From an uncultured Veillonellaceae bacterium (GTDB lineage: Bacteria; Bacillota; Negativicutes; Selenomonadales; Selenomonadaceae), in assembly GCA_900315615.1 (NCBI GenBank), contig OMZT01000044.1, positions 1-55,231 on the forward strand: a stretch of 55,231 nt of DNA. Direction: 5' to 3'. This document shows positions 36,762-44,940 of the stretch, piece by piece (the first letter of the stretch is position 1; each line of letters starts with the position of its first letter). Position numbers and translations under genes: made by a program. The notes beneath the pieces were generated by a model that was not told the DNA's origin, ran no database searches, and was given only the letters and a program-made list of their open reading frames with translations.

Positions 36762-36996
36762 AAGAAAAACTCCCCATAAAAGATAATAAATGCATATATG
36801 ACTCCAATACTATCTTCTCCGTTATACCGCATAAATCCTTGTATCGTACAGAAAAAAGTCTTTTTTAGAATGCAGGTTCCCATCGATGCGGACAAAAAAT
36901 TGAGGCTGATGCACGAGTGAGTTTTCACTTATCCGCCACCCCTTTTTTGGTGCTTGTACCTGTTTGGATTTTTGCTAAAAAAATGAGTGCAGAAAG
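36762..36996. other. Non-coding gap upstream of cdaA
   Basis: The part of the gap nearest cdaA, about 235 bases, AT-rich, with no supportable gene. It should contain the cdaA promoter, but no -35/-10 pair stood out. Confidence 0.4.
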
Positions 36997-37097
36997 CTAG
37001 CGGTCGTACTGTTTCGACTCGTCCGCAAACGCCATCTCCTTGCTGCCCCAATCATAAGTGGTCTTCACGTCACCGACGGGGAAAAAACTTCTATCAC
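36997..37097 (-). pseudogene. Small open frame interrupted at a T6 run, possible remnant
   Basis: On the minus strand GTGATAGAAGTTTTTTCC begins at 37097 after AGGGAGGTGAA, a good ribosome site, but its own frame stops at 37065. A shift of -1 at the T6 run (37082-37087) would open 33 codons reading VFFPVGDVKTTYDWGSKEMA and ending at a TAG at 36997. It may be a decayed gene end, or a case of slippage at the T run. I recognise no family. Confidence 0.35.
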
Positions 37098-37195
37098 TTC
37101 ACCTCCCTATGGATAATGTAAATCCGATGGTACTTCGCAACCCCCGGACGAAAATTTTTCATAAAAAAGGACGCCCCAGGACATCGCCTAGAGCT

Positions 37196-37226
37196 GCAAA
37201 ACTCCCCCGAAGAAACTTCAGAGGAG
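37196..37226 (-). terminator. Terminator after the HsdR-N-like gene
   Basis: On the minus strand CTCCTCTGAA and TTCGGGGGAG pair over ten positions with two G-U pairs around GTTTC, followed by TTTTG. It lies 16 bases after the stop of the nuclease-like gene. Confidence 0.75.
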
Positions 37227-37241
37227 TCACGTGTCCATGTA

Positions 37242-38414
37242 TCAGATGTTGCGGTCATGTCGTTCTTTGACGATCTTTCGGTATTCGTCGCGAAGCAGCG
37301 CATACGAAATCAAATTTTCGACGAGCTTGCATTCTTCCGCATCATCCAGATTCCACAAGCGGTCATGCGTCAAAACACCGAGATTGAATTTGTTCGCAGA
37401 AATGATTTCGGGGTATTCCTTCCGAATGAGGTCGCGAAGACCGTCGATTTTTCCAGAACCGATATTCCCAACGCCAATTTTCCCGCTATGGTAAAAAATG
37501 AGTTGATTTCCAACCATCCCCAATTCCCGATCAATATTGTACTGCAACGCATGATGCCCCGTGGTATCATCGTCTATCGCAACATTCAGGTAGGTCGTTT
37601 CTTCGTAAGCAGCCGCGACGTTGATGGAAACAAGCTCCGTGTTGCCGCGAAAATCAATCAGAAACGAACGGTATGCCCCAGACCACGAGCCGCCAGAGGC
37701 GTTTCCGTAGCTGAGCATACGAACGCCATAATCTTCGATATTCCGAAAAAGCTTGTACTGCCGAGCAGGAAATGTGTGGTCGGGAGAGAGGTAACTCTCG
37801 ATGAGATTTACCAAGGGGATCGCAATCCTCGGCGGCGTTTTCTCCCCAATCTCGCCAGTTTCAATGTAGGAGGGGTACATTTCTTTGAGCTTTTCCATCG
37901 GAATCCGGGGAGGAAATGGCGGGATGTGAAGCTCGTCATACTGACCGCGTATCATTTCAGAGTATGAGGGCAAATCGGAAAGAGGAACATACGCCTGTTT
38001 CTCCTCATCGTAATAATATGCGTAAGTCCTCACACCATTTGTCACCGCGCAATAGATGGCCCCTAACTGGTCTGCATATCGAAACGCTTGCAGACATTCC
38101 TTCTCTCCGAGAAACACATCCTCGGCCTTACATTCAATCACAGTGACAGGAAATGAAACGCCCTTTTTTTCGTCCATCCCATCAATAACAATGTCTGCGC
38201 TATCTCGCGTGTCCAACCCGTAATGCGCGAGAGGCTTTTCGACAGACAACATACTTTTCGGAACGGAAAGTTCTTGCATGAGCCAGAAGATGATTTTTTG
38301 GCGAATCGTTTCCTCTGGCGTTACAAAAATGAGGCGCTGGCGAATCGGGTCAAGATAGTAGTCCTTTCCGTCTCTCTTGTAAATCGGCGGCAACTGTGCG
38401 TTTTCAAGGTTCAT
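37242..38414 (-). CDS. Orphan HsdR-N-type PD-(D/E)XK protein
   Basis: The 390-residue protein starts with a type I restriction HsdR N-terminal-like domain: TPEETIRQKIIFWLMQEL (32-49), then Asp74 in SADIVIDG, Glu94-Cys-Lys96 in VTVIECKAE, and Gln110, which together form a PD-(D/E)XK nuclease core. The remaining 200 residues have no helicase motor and no recognisable family. There is no HsdM or HsdS. It could be a solitary nuclease or defence protein, or a degenerate domain protein that has lost partners. It is bordered by terminators and by unexplained sequence, as expected of an acquired gene. Start chosen at ATG 38414. Confidence 0.75.
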   Translation of the reverse strand: MNLENAQLPPIYKRDGKDYYLDPIRQRLIFVTPEETIRQKIIFWLMQELSVPKSMLSVEKPLAHYGLDTRDSADIVIDGMDEKKGVSFPVTVIECKAEDVFLGEKECLQAFRYADQLGAIYCAVTNGVRTYAYYYDEEKQAYVPLSDLPSYSEMIRGQYDELHIPPFPPRIPMEKLKEMYPSYIETGEIGEKTPPRIAIPLVNLIESYLSPDHTFPARQYKLFRNIEDYGVRMLSYGNASGGSWSGAYRSFLIDFRGNTELVSINVAAAYEETTYLNVAIDDDTTGHHALQYNIDRELGMVGNQLIFYHSGKIGVGNIGSGKIDGLRDLIRKEYPEIISANKFNLGVLTHDRLWNLDDAEECKLVENLISYALLRDEYRKIVKERHDRNI

Positions 38415-38566
38415 CAAAAGTCTCTCCTCATAGCATGAGTCTTATAGGCATATTATATATCGATAGCCCATTTCCTGCTGCTCTTATTGATCCTTGTTAC
38501 GAAGCATCTCATCCACGAAGACATTCACAGCGTGGTCATGTTAGAAAGCGCCTCGACCTATAAAAC
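38415..38566. other. Gap upstream of the HsdR-N-like gene
   Basis: The minus-strand sequence has a short open run ending HAVNVFVDEMLRNKDQ at a TAA near 38490, which looks like the tail of a lost gene but has no start. It also contains TATAAT-like sequence for the downstream gene. Nothing further can be called. Confidence 0.3.
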
Positions 38567-38602
38567 AATCCCCAGCATCCGATGCCTTGGATGCTGGGGA
38601 TT
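38567..38602. terminator. Strong hairpin, terminator for ilvE transcript
   Basis: AATCCCCAGCATCC and GGATGCTGGGGATT make a perfect 14-bp stem with an 8-base loop. On the minus strand GTTTTATAG follows, and on the plus strand CTCTGTTTT follows, so it may work both ways. It lies about 250 bases beyond the ilvE stop. Confidence 0.75.
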
Positions 38603-38848
38603 CTCTGTTTTATCCGTATTTGTTTTTTGTCTGTGGATGCGCAGCTCGCTTCCTCACGTTCGAGAATTTGTCCGACAGAATCTTTGCCGTCTCAAGCCGT
38701 TGGCTATCCAATAGATGCAAAGGAACACATATCCATGCGGATTCTCGTACCACCTGACCTTCAGGTAATGCTCCCGATTGGCTTTGTGCTGCCAAAGCAG
38801 CACCTTTCTATATGATACACTACTGGCTGATGTATGCCAAAGCAGTCA
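38603..38848 (-). other. Unexplained 245 bases between ilvE and its terminator
   Basis: On the minus strand one frame of 61 codons (38610-38795) includes LDSQRLETAKILSDKFSNVR, and an overlapping frame reads NREHYLKVRWYENPHGYV; both look coding-like but neither has a proper start and stop. A single frameshift would join them, which suggests a decayed gene or a mobile-element scar. A small hairpin (38786-38803) is also present. Confidence 0.35.
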
Positions 38849-39928
38849 TCAATATTCTCCTACGATCTCGATGAAACCGTATGTATCCTTGACCTTGCCC
38901 GTATGGAGTCCGTCTATCTCATCGTACATCTTCTGCGCGAACTCACCAATCTTGCCACCGCTGATAGTCATATCGTGACCCTTATAGCCCAACGTGCTGA
39001 CAGGCGATATTACAGCTGCAGTACCAGATCCAAATACTTCTTCGAGCTTGCCTGACTCATAGTACTGCTTCAGCTCATCTACAGAAATGCGGCGCTCCTC
39101 TGTCTCATAGCCCCATTCCTTGGCGATGGCTAGAACCGTACGGCGCGTAACACCATTCAGGATACTGCCATCGAGCATCGGTGTAACGATCTTGCCGTCA
39201 ATCTTGAACAGGATATTCATCGATCCGACTTCCTCGATGTACTTGCGCTCTACGCCATCCAGCCACAGCGTCTGATCATAGCCCTTCTCATGTGCAACCA
39301 TGCCAGCATGAAGGCTTGCAGCGTAGTTAGCCGGTGTCTTTGCCTCACCCAATCCGCCGCGAACAGCGCGCACATACTTATCCTCGACCATTATCTTTAC
39401 CGGTGCAAAACCATTAGCGTAGTATGCAGCAACAGGAGAAAGTATGATCAGCATCGTATACATGCTGCTTACCGAGACACCAAGATACGGATCCGTCGCG
39501 AATATGACAGGACGGATATAGAGGCTCTGTCCAGGTCCATCCGGAATCCAATCCTTTTCTATATCAATAAGCTTCTTCAGTCCTTCGTGAACCGTCTCAA
39601 GAGGGAACTCAGGTATATCCAGTATCTTGCATGAATTCTCCATGCGCTCAAGATGTGTCATCGGACGAAAGATAGCAGCCTGCTTGCCATCATTATAGCG
39701 GTAAGCTTTCATACCTTCGAAAACCGCCTGCCCATAATGAAGCGTAGCATTAGCAGGACTGACGGCGAGATCCTTATATGGCGTAATGCGTGCATCGTGC
39801 CATCCGTTCTTCTCGTCATATTCCATCTCGAACATATAGTCAGTGAACACCGTGCCGAACTTCACCTTCGACATATCTGCTGGCTTATCCTTCAGTTTAT
39901 CAGCCTTGACGAACCTGATTTCAGACAT
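38849..39928 (-). CDS. ilvE: Branched-chain amino acid aminotransferase
   Basis: Last step of leucine, isoleucine and valine synthesis and first step of their breakdown. The 359-residue class IV PLP enzyme has HYGQAVFEGMKAYR, the lysine region GGLGEAKTPANYAASLHA with the Schiff-base Lys, and VEEVGSMN-like LSGNI equivalents (YIEEVGSMNILF). It has its own promoter at 40040-40069 with an inverted repeat in the spacer. Confidence 0.95.
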   Translation of the reverse strand: MSEIRFVKADKLKDKPADMSKVKFGTVFTDYMFEMEYDEKNGWHDARITPYKDLAVSPANATLHYGQAVFEGMKAYRYNDGKQAAIFRPMTHLERMENSCKILDIPEFPLETVHEGLKKLIDIEKDWIPDGPGQSLYIRPVIFATDPYLGVSVSSMYTMLIILSPVAAYYANGFAPVKIMVEDKYVRAVRGGLGEAKTPANYAASLHAGMVAHEKGYDQTLWLDGVERKYIEEVGSMNILFKIDGKIVTPMLDGSILNGVTRRTVLAIAKEWGYETEERRISVDELKQYYESGKLEEVFGSGTAAVISPVSTLGYKGHDMTISGGKIGEFAQKMYDEIDGLHTGKVKDTYGFIEIVGEY

Positions 39929-40039
39929 GTTTACATCCCCTCATGCTTCAAATCCGATTAATACACGGGCATCACGCCCACTCTATTCTCAGCGCAGATG
40001 ATCATCAATGCTGTACACATATCCTCTGCGTTAATGTAT

Positions 40040-40069
40040 ATTGTATTACATCAGCTGTAAAGTTGTCAA
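40040..40069 (-). promoter_or_regulatory. ilvE promoter with spacer inverted repeat
   Basis: TTGACA (40064-40069) and TACAAT (40040-40045) on the minus strand are 18 bases apart. The spacer contains TTACA-TCAGC-TGTAA (40046-40060), a perfect inverted repeat, in a position where a bound repressor would block polymerase. Confidence 0.7.
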
Positions 40070-40106
40070 GATTCTAGTCACATATTATTATATCACAGTT
40101 ATAACA

Positions 40107-41669
40107 TTATTGATTCTGTGTACTATTGTCCTCCAGCAAAGTACGTGCAACAGGGATATTTCTCAGGATATCTCCAGCCATCAGACCGACACCTGCATGT
40201 TCTGCCGCGAGGTTACCAGCACTACCATGTATATATACCCCTGCTACAGGAGCCATGTCAGACCGGGTTCCTTTCCATAGTCCAGCTATCGTTCCCGCGA
40301 GGACATCCCCTGCGCCTGCAGTCGCCATCCCTGGATTACCTCCATTATAGAAATAGGCCCTGCCATCCGGATATACGACGATGGTGCATTCACTTTTTGC
40401 CACAAAAATCGCGTTATACTGCTTTGCCGCCATACGAAGGATTTCAAGGAGATCAGCCCTTAAATCCGCAACAGACATGTCGAGCAGCCCAGCAAGCTCA
40501 CCAGGATGAGGTGTCAAAACGGGAACCTTATGGCATTTTGCAAGCATATCGGGGTCCTTACGGAATGCAAATATTGCATCTGCGTCTATGAGAACCTGTG
40601 CATCCGTCTCAACGACAAAGCGCCGCACCAGCTCCATCGTCTCCTCTGCCCGACCCAGACCCGGACCTATGAGGACTGCATCCTGCTTCTTTGCCTTATC
40701 GAGGATCTCCGGAAGTGCACTAAGGCCAATAGCACCTTTGTCACATTCTGGCACAGGAACTGTCATCACCTCTGTGAGCTTCTGCTCCATGATGTCATTC
40801 AAGCTCTCTGGTATCGCCAGCGTCGAGATACCGACACCAGCTCTAAGTGCTGCTTCTGACGAAAGAGCCGCCGCTCCGGTCATGCCACGAGAGCCAGCAA
40901 CTACGAGTATGCTGCCGCACATCCCCTTATATGCATCTATAGGTCTCGGTATCAGAAGAGAACGTACAAGGTCTTCATCTATCACCTCCTGCATTATCTG
41001 CTCCGACTCGAGCAATTGACTCGGCAGGCCTATACCGTCAAGCAGCACTTCGCCACATAGCCCAGCACCCGGCATGAGCATCTGTCCGGGCTTTGGCATG
41101 CCCAGCGTTATGGTCATGTCTGCTTTCAGAGCGTTCTCATCTGCCGCTCCTGTATCGGCTGCAACGCCTGTAGGTATATCTATTGAAAGCACGCGGCAGC
41201 CAGAGTCATTGACGATGCTCATCAACTTAGCCGTGTCATCGCGCAAAGAGCCTGAAAAGCCCGTTCCCAGGACTCCATCAACGACGCAGTCGGAGAATCT
41301 GAGGACGACATGCAGCTTATCCCACTGCCGTTCGTCGGAAAGCTGATATATCTCTACGCCCATCTTATCGCATATATTGCGATTCAGCTTCGCTGCCTCA
41401 GACATATGTTCCTCATTCCCAATGAAAAAGGCCCTTGGACGGGCACCAGCAGACTGCAGGTGCCTGGCTGCTGCAAAGGCATCCCCGCCATTATTTCCGC
41501 TGCCAGCGAGCAGACAGACCTTCTTGCCTTCTGCGCCTCCCATGAGACGTATCGCCGCCTCTGCAGCCCGTCTCCCGGCATTTTCCATAAGCAGATATGC
41601 TGGAAGGCCGTATTCAGCTTCTGCTTTTCGATCGATTTCACGCATCTCAGATGAAAGCCCTATCTTCAT
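40107..41669 (-). CDS. nnr: Bifunctional NAD(P)H-hydrate epimerase/dehydratase
   Basis: Repairs damaged NADHX and NADPHX. The 520-residue protein has the N-terminal epimerase (YjeF-N) with LLAGSGNNGGDAFAAARHL and the C-terminal ADP-dependent dehydratase with GSRGMTGAAALSS, VLIGPGLGRAEE, LTPHPGELA and GNPGMATAGAGDVLAGTIAG. It follows acpS by two bases, a common linkage. The start at 41669 has GGGGG upstream. Confidence 0.93.
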   Translation of the reverse strand: MKIGLSSEMREIDRKAEAEYGLPAYLLMENAGRRAAEAAIRLMGGAEGKKVCLLAGSGNNGGDAFAAARHLQSAGARPRAFFIGNEEHMSEAAKLNRNICDKMGVEIYQLSDERQWDKLHVVLRFSDCVVDGVLGTGFSGSLRDDTAKLMSIVNDSGCRVLSIDIPTGVAADTGAADENALKADMTITLGMPKPGQMLMPGAGLCGEVLLDGIGLPSQLLESEQIMQEVIDEDLVRSLLIPRPIDAYKGMCGSILVVAGSRGMTGAAALSSEAALRAGVGISTLAIPESLNDIMEQKLTEVMTVPVPECDKGAIGLSALPEILDKAKKQDAVLIGPGLGRAEETMELVRRFVVETDAQVLIDADAIFAFRKDPDMLAKCHKVPVLTPHPGELAGLLDMSVADLRADLLEILRMAAKQYNAIFVAKSECTIVVYPDGRAYFYNGGNPGMATAGAGDVLAGTIAGLWKGTRSDMAPVAGVYIHGSAGNLAAEHAGVGLMAGDILRNIPVARTLLEDNSTQNQ

Positions 41670-41671
41670 AC

Positions 41672-42049
41672 TCAATCCCCCATTTCCAAAACACAAACAG
41701 CCGTAGCATATTCTCTTGCATGACTTAGTGACATATGTGATTTCACAATACCCCTGTCCGCTGCCAGTTCGGCAAAATAACCCGAAAGATGCAGCACTGG
41801 CATCCCCATGTCATCTGGCAGTGTCTCGATATCGAGAAGGCTCCCTCCACGAAGCCCAGTACCGAAAGCTTTCATGACCGCCTCTTTTGCTGCAAATCTC
41901 GCAGCATAGGACGAAGCCTTCTGACCGCCACGTGATTCACAGTAAGCCTGCTCAGCCTTGGTATATACACGATCGATAAAATGGCGGTTCACGATTGCAT
42001 GTCTAACGCGCTCGATCTCTATGATATCTATCCCAACTCCTGCAATCAT
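41672..42049 (-). CDS. acpS: Holo-ACP synthase AcpS
   Basis: Transfers phosphopantetheine from CoA to the acyl carrier protein. The 125-residue protein has IAGVGIDIIEIERVR with the metal Asp, and RFAAKEAVMKAFGTG, the two family signatures. GGAGGTG precedes the ATG at 42049. It partners acpP at 8882 and lies with nnr, as in many Firmicutes. Confidence 0.95.
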   Translation of the reverse strand: MIAGVGIDIIEIERVRHAIVNRHFIDRVYTKAEQAYCESRGGQKASSYAARFAAKEAVMKAFGTGLRGGSLLDIETLPDDMGMPVLHLSGYFAELAADRGIVKSHMSLSHAREYATAVCVLEMGD

Positions 42050-42061
42050 AAATGCACCTCC

Positions 42062-42087
42062 AAAAAAAGCCGCCCGATAAGGCGGCT
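42062..42087 (-). terminator. Terminator after motB
   Basis: On the minus strand AGCCGCC and GGCGGCT form a stem followed by seven T residues that run into the acpS ribosome site. It separates motAB from acpS. Confidence 0.9.
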
Positions 42088-42096
42088 TCCATGTTA

Positions 42097-42879
42097 TCAA
42101 TTATTCTGTATCGACTTCAGTTTCTCTGCTGCAGCATTAAACTTATAATTCCTTGCTATGAGCACCTCAACTCGTCTGTTTTTGGAGCGTCCTTCCTCCG
42201 TCGCATTGTCTGAAATCGGACGGTATTCACTGTAGCCGACAGCACTGAAACGCTGCGGCGCAAGCTTTGAATTAACAGACAGGAGATACTTCATGAAATT
42301 CACCGCTCTCTGCGAGCTGAGCTCCCAGTTTGATGGATACTGTGAGCTGTTTATTGGCACGTTATCCGTATGACCGGATATCACCACATTCTCATTGATC
42401 TGAGCTAGTAACGATGCGACCACTGGTCCGATCTTCTGTGACTCAGGTACGAGTTCAGCAGACCCTGATGGAAATAGTGCCTTTTCCTTTATACGTATCA
42501 TCAGCCCATCCTCTGTCAGGTTCGTAGACAGCTGATCCTCCATCTTATTCTGCTTGATATACTCCTCCATCTTACGCTGGACATCCTGTAGCTGCTGATT
42601 CTCTTCAAGATATGCACTATTGCCCTTATCTTCATCAGATGGTGTCTCCGCGCGGCGTCCGTCGTTTGGTCCCATCTTATCGAAAAATGACGGGCCTCCC
42701 ATATTGAAAGCAGCAGAAAATGCCTGAGACATCTGTGATACCTTCGTCTGATCGGTCTGGGATATTGCAAATAGGCTGATGAAAAGCGCAAGGAGCAGCG
42801 TCATAAGGTCAGAATAAGGCAGGAGCCAAGCCTCGCCCGCTTCCTCTTCCTTAGGACCTGTCCTCTTCTTTCTTGCCAT
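42097..42879 (-). CDS. motB: Flagellar stator protein MotB
   Basis: Anchors the stator to peptidoglycan. The 260-residue protein has an N-terminal helix with the proton-path Asp24 in YSDLMTLLLALFISLFAI and a C-terminal OmpA-type domain (VVISGHTDNVPI, GYSEYRPISDN, KNRRVEVLI). It pairs with motA four bases upstream. Confidence 0.94.
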   Translation of the reverse strand: MARKKRTGPKEEEAGEAWLLPYSDLMTLLLALFISLFAISQTDQTKVSQMSQAFSAAFNMGGPSFFDKMGPNDGRRAETPSDEDKGNSAYLEENQQLQDVQRKMEEYIKQNKMEDQLSTNLTEDGLMIRIKEKALFPSGSAELVPESQKIGPVVASLLAQINENVVISGHTDNVPINSSQYPSNWELSSQRAVNFMKYLLSVNSKLAPQRFSAVGYSEYRPISDNATEEGRSKNRRVEVLIARNYKFNAAAEKLKSIQNN

Positions 42880-42883
42880 AGGC

Positions 42884-43660
42884 TCAGCCCTCCTTCTTCA
42901 GTGCTTCACGCTCTGACTGCGGAATAAATACCATCAACTTCGCTTCGATAGCCGTCGGCGAATCACCAGCCTGGAGGGAAAGGATTCCCTCTATGATCAT
43001 ACGCTTCTGACTGATTTCCTGGTCAGATAGACCCTTAAGCTTATTTGAAAGCGGCAGCCACAGGACATATGCGGTAAATATACCAAGAATCGTAGCAACG
43101 AATGCTGCTGCTATTGCATGACCAAGCTTATCGATATCATTCAAGTTACCAAGTGCCGCTATCAGTCCGACAACGGCACCGAGCACTCCAAGTGTCGGCG
43201 CATATGTACCAGCCTGCGTAAGTATGGATCTCGCATACATATGCCTCTGCTGCATAACCGACAGCTCAGCATCCAGCACATCACCGACAAAATCAGGATC
43301 CATGCCATCGATGACCATGCCAAGTCCGCTCTTGAAAAACGGATCATCTATGTCCTGCACCTTATTCTCAAGTGCCAATATACCTTCACGTCTTGCTATC
43401 TGAGATAGCTCAATAAAGAGCTGCAGGAGCTCCGCCCTGCTTTGCATCGCCGGCTTCTTGAATGTCATAGATATCAGCTTAGGAAGTTTCTTCAGCTCGC
43501 TCATCGGGAAACCGATAAAAAGGCATGAAAACGTTCCGCCTATGATTATCAAAAACGCAGCTGGGTTATTCAAAGCTGTAAGCGGTGCACCTTTCAGCAC
43601 CATACCGACGAATATTGAAATAAAGCCCGCTACAACGCCTATGATCGTTGACAGTTCCAA
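42884..43660 (-). CDS. motA: Flagellar stator protein MotA
   Basis: Forms the ion channel of the flagellar motor with MotB. From the TTG start at 43660 (GAGGGAT upstream) the protein has 258 residues with four membrane segments, PTLGVLGAVVGLIAALGNL, and the acidic cytoplasmic loop (VIDGMDPDFVGDVLDAELSV). It lies outside any visible flagellar cluster, next to the divergent LysR gene. Confidence 0.94.
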   Translation of the reverse strand: MELSTIIGVVAGFISIFVGMVLKGAPLTALNNPAAFLIIIGGTFSCLFIGFPMSELKKLPKLISMTFKKPAMQSRAELLQLFIELSQIARREGILALENKVQDIDDPFFKSGLGMVIDGMDPDFVGDVLDAELSVMQQRHMYARSILTQAGTYAPTLGVLGAVVGLIAALGNLNDIDKLGHAIAAAFVATILGIFTAYVLWLPLSNKLKGLSDQEISQKRMIIEGILSLQAGDSPTAIEAKLMVFIPQSEREALKKEG

Positions 43661-43775
43661 AATCCGATCCCTCTTTCCGAATTTGCGCGCACAAAGTCCA
43701 TTTATCTTATTATTCAATGCCTATAATGAAAAACCTGCTTTATTATGAATAAATTTTTTAAATAAATATTTATGA

Positions 43776-43804
43776 TTGTATCATAGATATTTTTCATGTA
43801 TAGT
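43776..43804 (+). promoter_or_regulatory. Predicted promoter of the LysR gene
   Basis: TTGTAT (43776-43781) and TATAGT (43799-43804) are separated by 17 bases, about 75 bases upstream of the LysR start. The intergenic region is very AT-rich and is shared with motA. Confidence 0.55.
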
Positions 43805-43880
43805 ATATATATAAGTTATCATACAGTATGTGCGGTATAAGAGATGAACATGCAGAGTTGCGCAGAATGGAGAGATTGCA

Positions 43881-44777
43881 ATGGAACTTCGACAACTTGA
43901 ATATTTCCAAATGGCGGCAAAGCTGAAGAATATAACACGCGCCGCAGAAAGGCTTCGCGTCTCGCAGCCGAATATTACTGTAGCAATAAAGAAGCTGGAA
44001 GCCGAGCTTGGAATACAGCTTTTCGATCGCAGTCAAAAGCAACTGTCACTCACACCAGAGGGAACGATATTTCTGACGCGCATTGAACTGGCACTCCGTA
44101 ATATACAGGACGCTATACTCGAGGTCAATGATTATAAGCAGCTTCAAAAGGGCACCATAAAAATTGGTATTCCATCAATGATCGGTGCATATCTGTTCCC
44201 TCGCATATTCTCGAGTTTCCAGGAAAAATATAAGCATTTGGATGTCTACCTATATGAAGAAGGCTCCATGGCTATACGTGAGCACCTCGAGCGCGATGAG
44301 CTTGATTTTGGAATTGTGATCATTTCAGGAGCTGCACCATCACTACAACTCCTGCCGATGGCAAAAAGCCAAGTCGTAGGCTGCGTACCGGCTAACAGTC
44401 CTCTCGCCAGCAAGAAGTCTATCTCTCTAAATGACCTCAGGACCTCACACCTCATAATGCTAAAGGATGGCTCATATCTCAGAAATCTCGTCCAGAGAAT
44501 GCTGAAGGATGCAGGCATCAAGCCGGATATAGTACTGGAATCCAATCAGGTCGAGACCATAAAAGGGCTTATCGCCAGCGGAGTTGGGATGTCATTCTTC
44601 CTTGATTTCATAGCGGAAAACGCATTTGGAACGAAGGCTCTGCCTCTCGAAAATCCAGTAACTGTCGATGTTGGCCTCGCATGGAAGAAGGACCGTTATA
44701 TATCGAAGGCAGCTCAGGCATTTATTGATTTCTGCAACACCACGCTTAAGGAGCGCAATGTTTCTCCAATGAAATGA
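43881..44777 (+). CDS. LysR-family transcriptional regulator
   Basis: The 298-residue protein has the N-terminal winged helix-turn-helix (MELRQLEYFQMAAKLKNITR and AERLRVSQPNITVAIKKLE) and a periplasmic-binding-like effector domain (about 90-290, IKIGIPSMIGAYLFPRIF). LysR regulators are usually autoregulated and often control divergent genes, here motAB, or the nearby transporter. The effector is unknown. Confidence 0.92.
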   Translation: MELRQLEYFQMAAKLKNITRAAERLRVSQPNITVAIKKLEAELGIQLFDRSQKQLSLTPEGTIFLTRIELALRNIQDAILEVNDYKQLQKGTIKIGIPSMIGAYLFPRIFSSFQEKYKHLDVYLYEEGSMAIREHLERDELDFGIVIISGAAPSLQLLPMAKSQVVGCVPANSPLASKKSISLNDLRTSHLIMLKDGSYLRNLVQRMLKDAGIKPDIVLESNQVETIKGLIASGVGMSFFLDFIAENAFGTKALPLENPVTVDVGLAWKKDRYISKAAQAFIDFCNTTLKERNVSPMK

Positions 44778-44807
44778 TACTCATCCGACAATAAAACGAT
44801 ATGATAC

Positions 44808-44852
44808 GACGAACCCCTCATGAGCAATAACCGGCCGCATGAGGGGTTCGTC
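44808..44852. terminator. Terminator after LysR gene
   Basis: A perfect 15-bp stem (GACGAACCCCTCATG with CATGAGGGGTTCGTC) and a 15-base loop, then ATTATATT. Strong, and probably active for the plus strand. Confidence 0.8.
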
Positions 44853-44877
44853 ATTATATTCAGTTATGATTCATGCA

Positions 44878-44921
44878 AGAAAAAACCACCTACCCTCTAA
44901 GAAGAGGGCAGATGGTTTTCA
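44878..44921 (-). terminator. Terminator after the Dcu transporter gene
   Basis: On the minus strand AAAACCATCTGCCCTC pairs with GAGGGTAGGTGGTTTT, followed by TTC. It lies about 20 bases after the transporter stop. Confidence 0.8.
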
Positions 44922-44940
44922 TACTCATGAGCCTTATACG

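Noticed and set aside
37470-37500. Walker A motif (GSGK) in the HsdR-N-like protein
   Set aside because: The sequence VGNIGSGKIDGL lacks the GxxxxGK[ST] spacing with a following Ser or Thr, and no Walker B is seen.
37242-38414. Complete type I restriction-modification system
   Set aside because: Only the HsdR N-terminal-like part is present; there is no helicase motor, HsdM or HsdS in the window.
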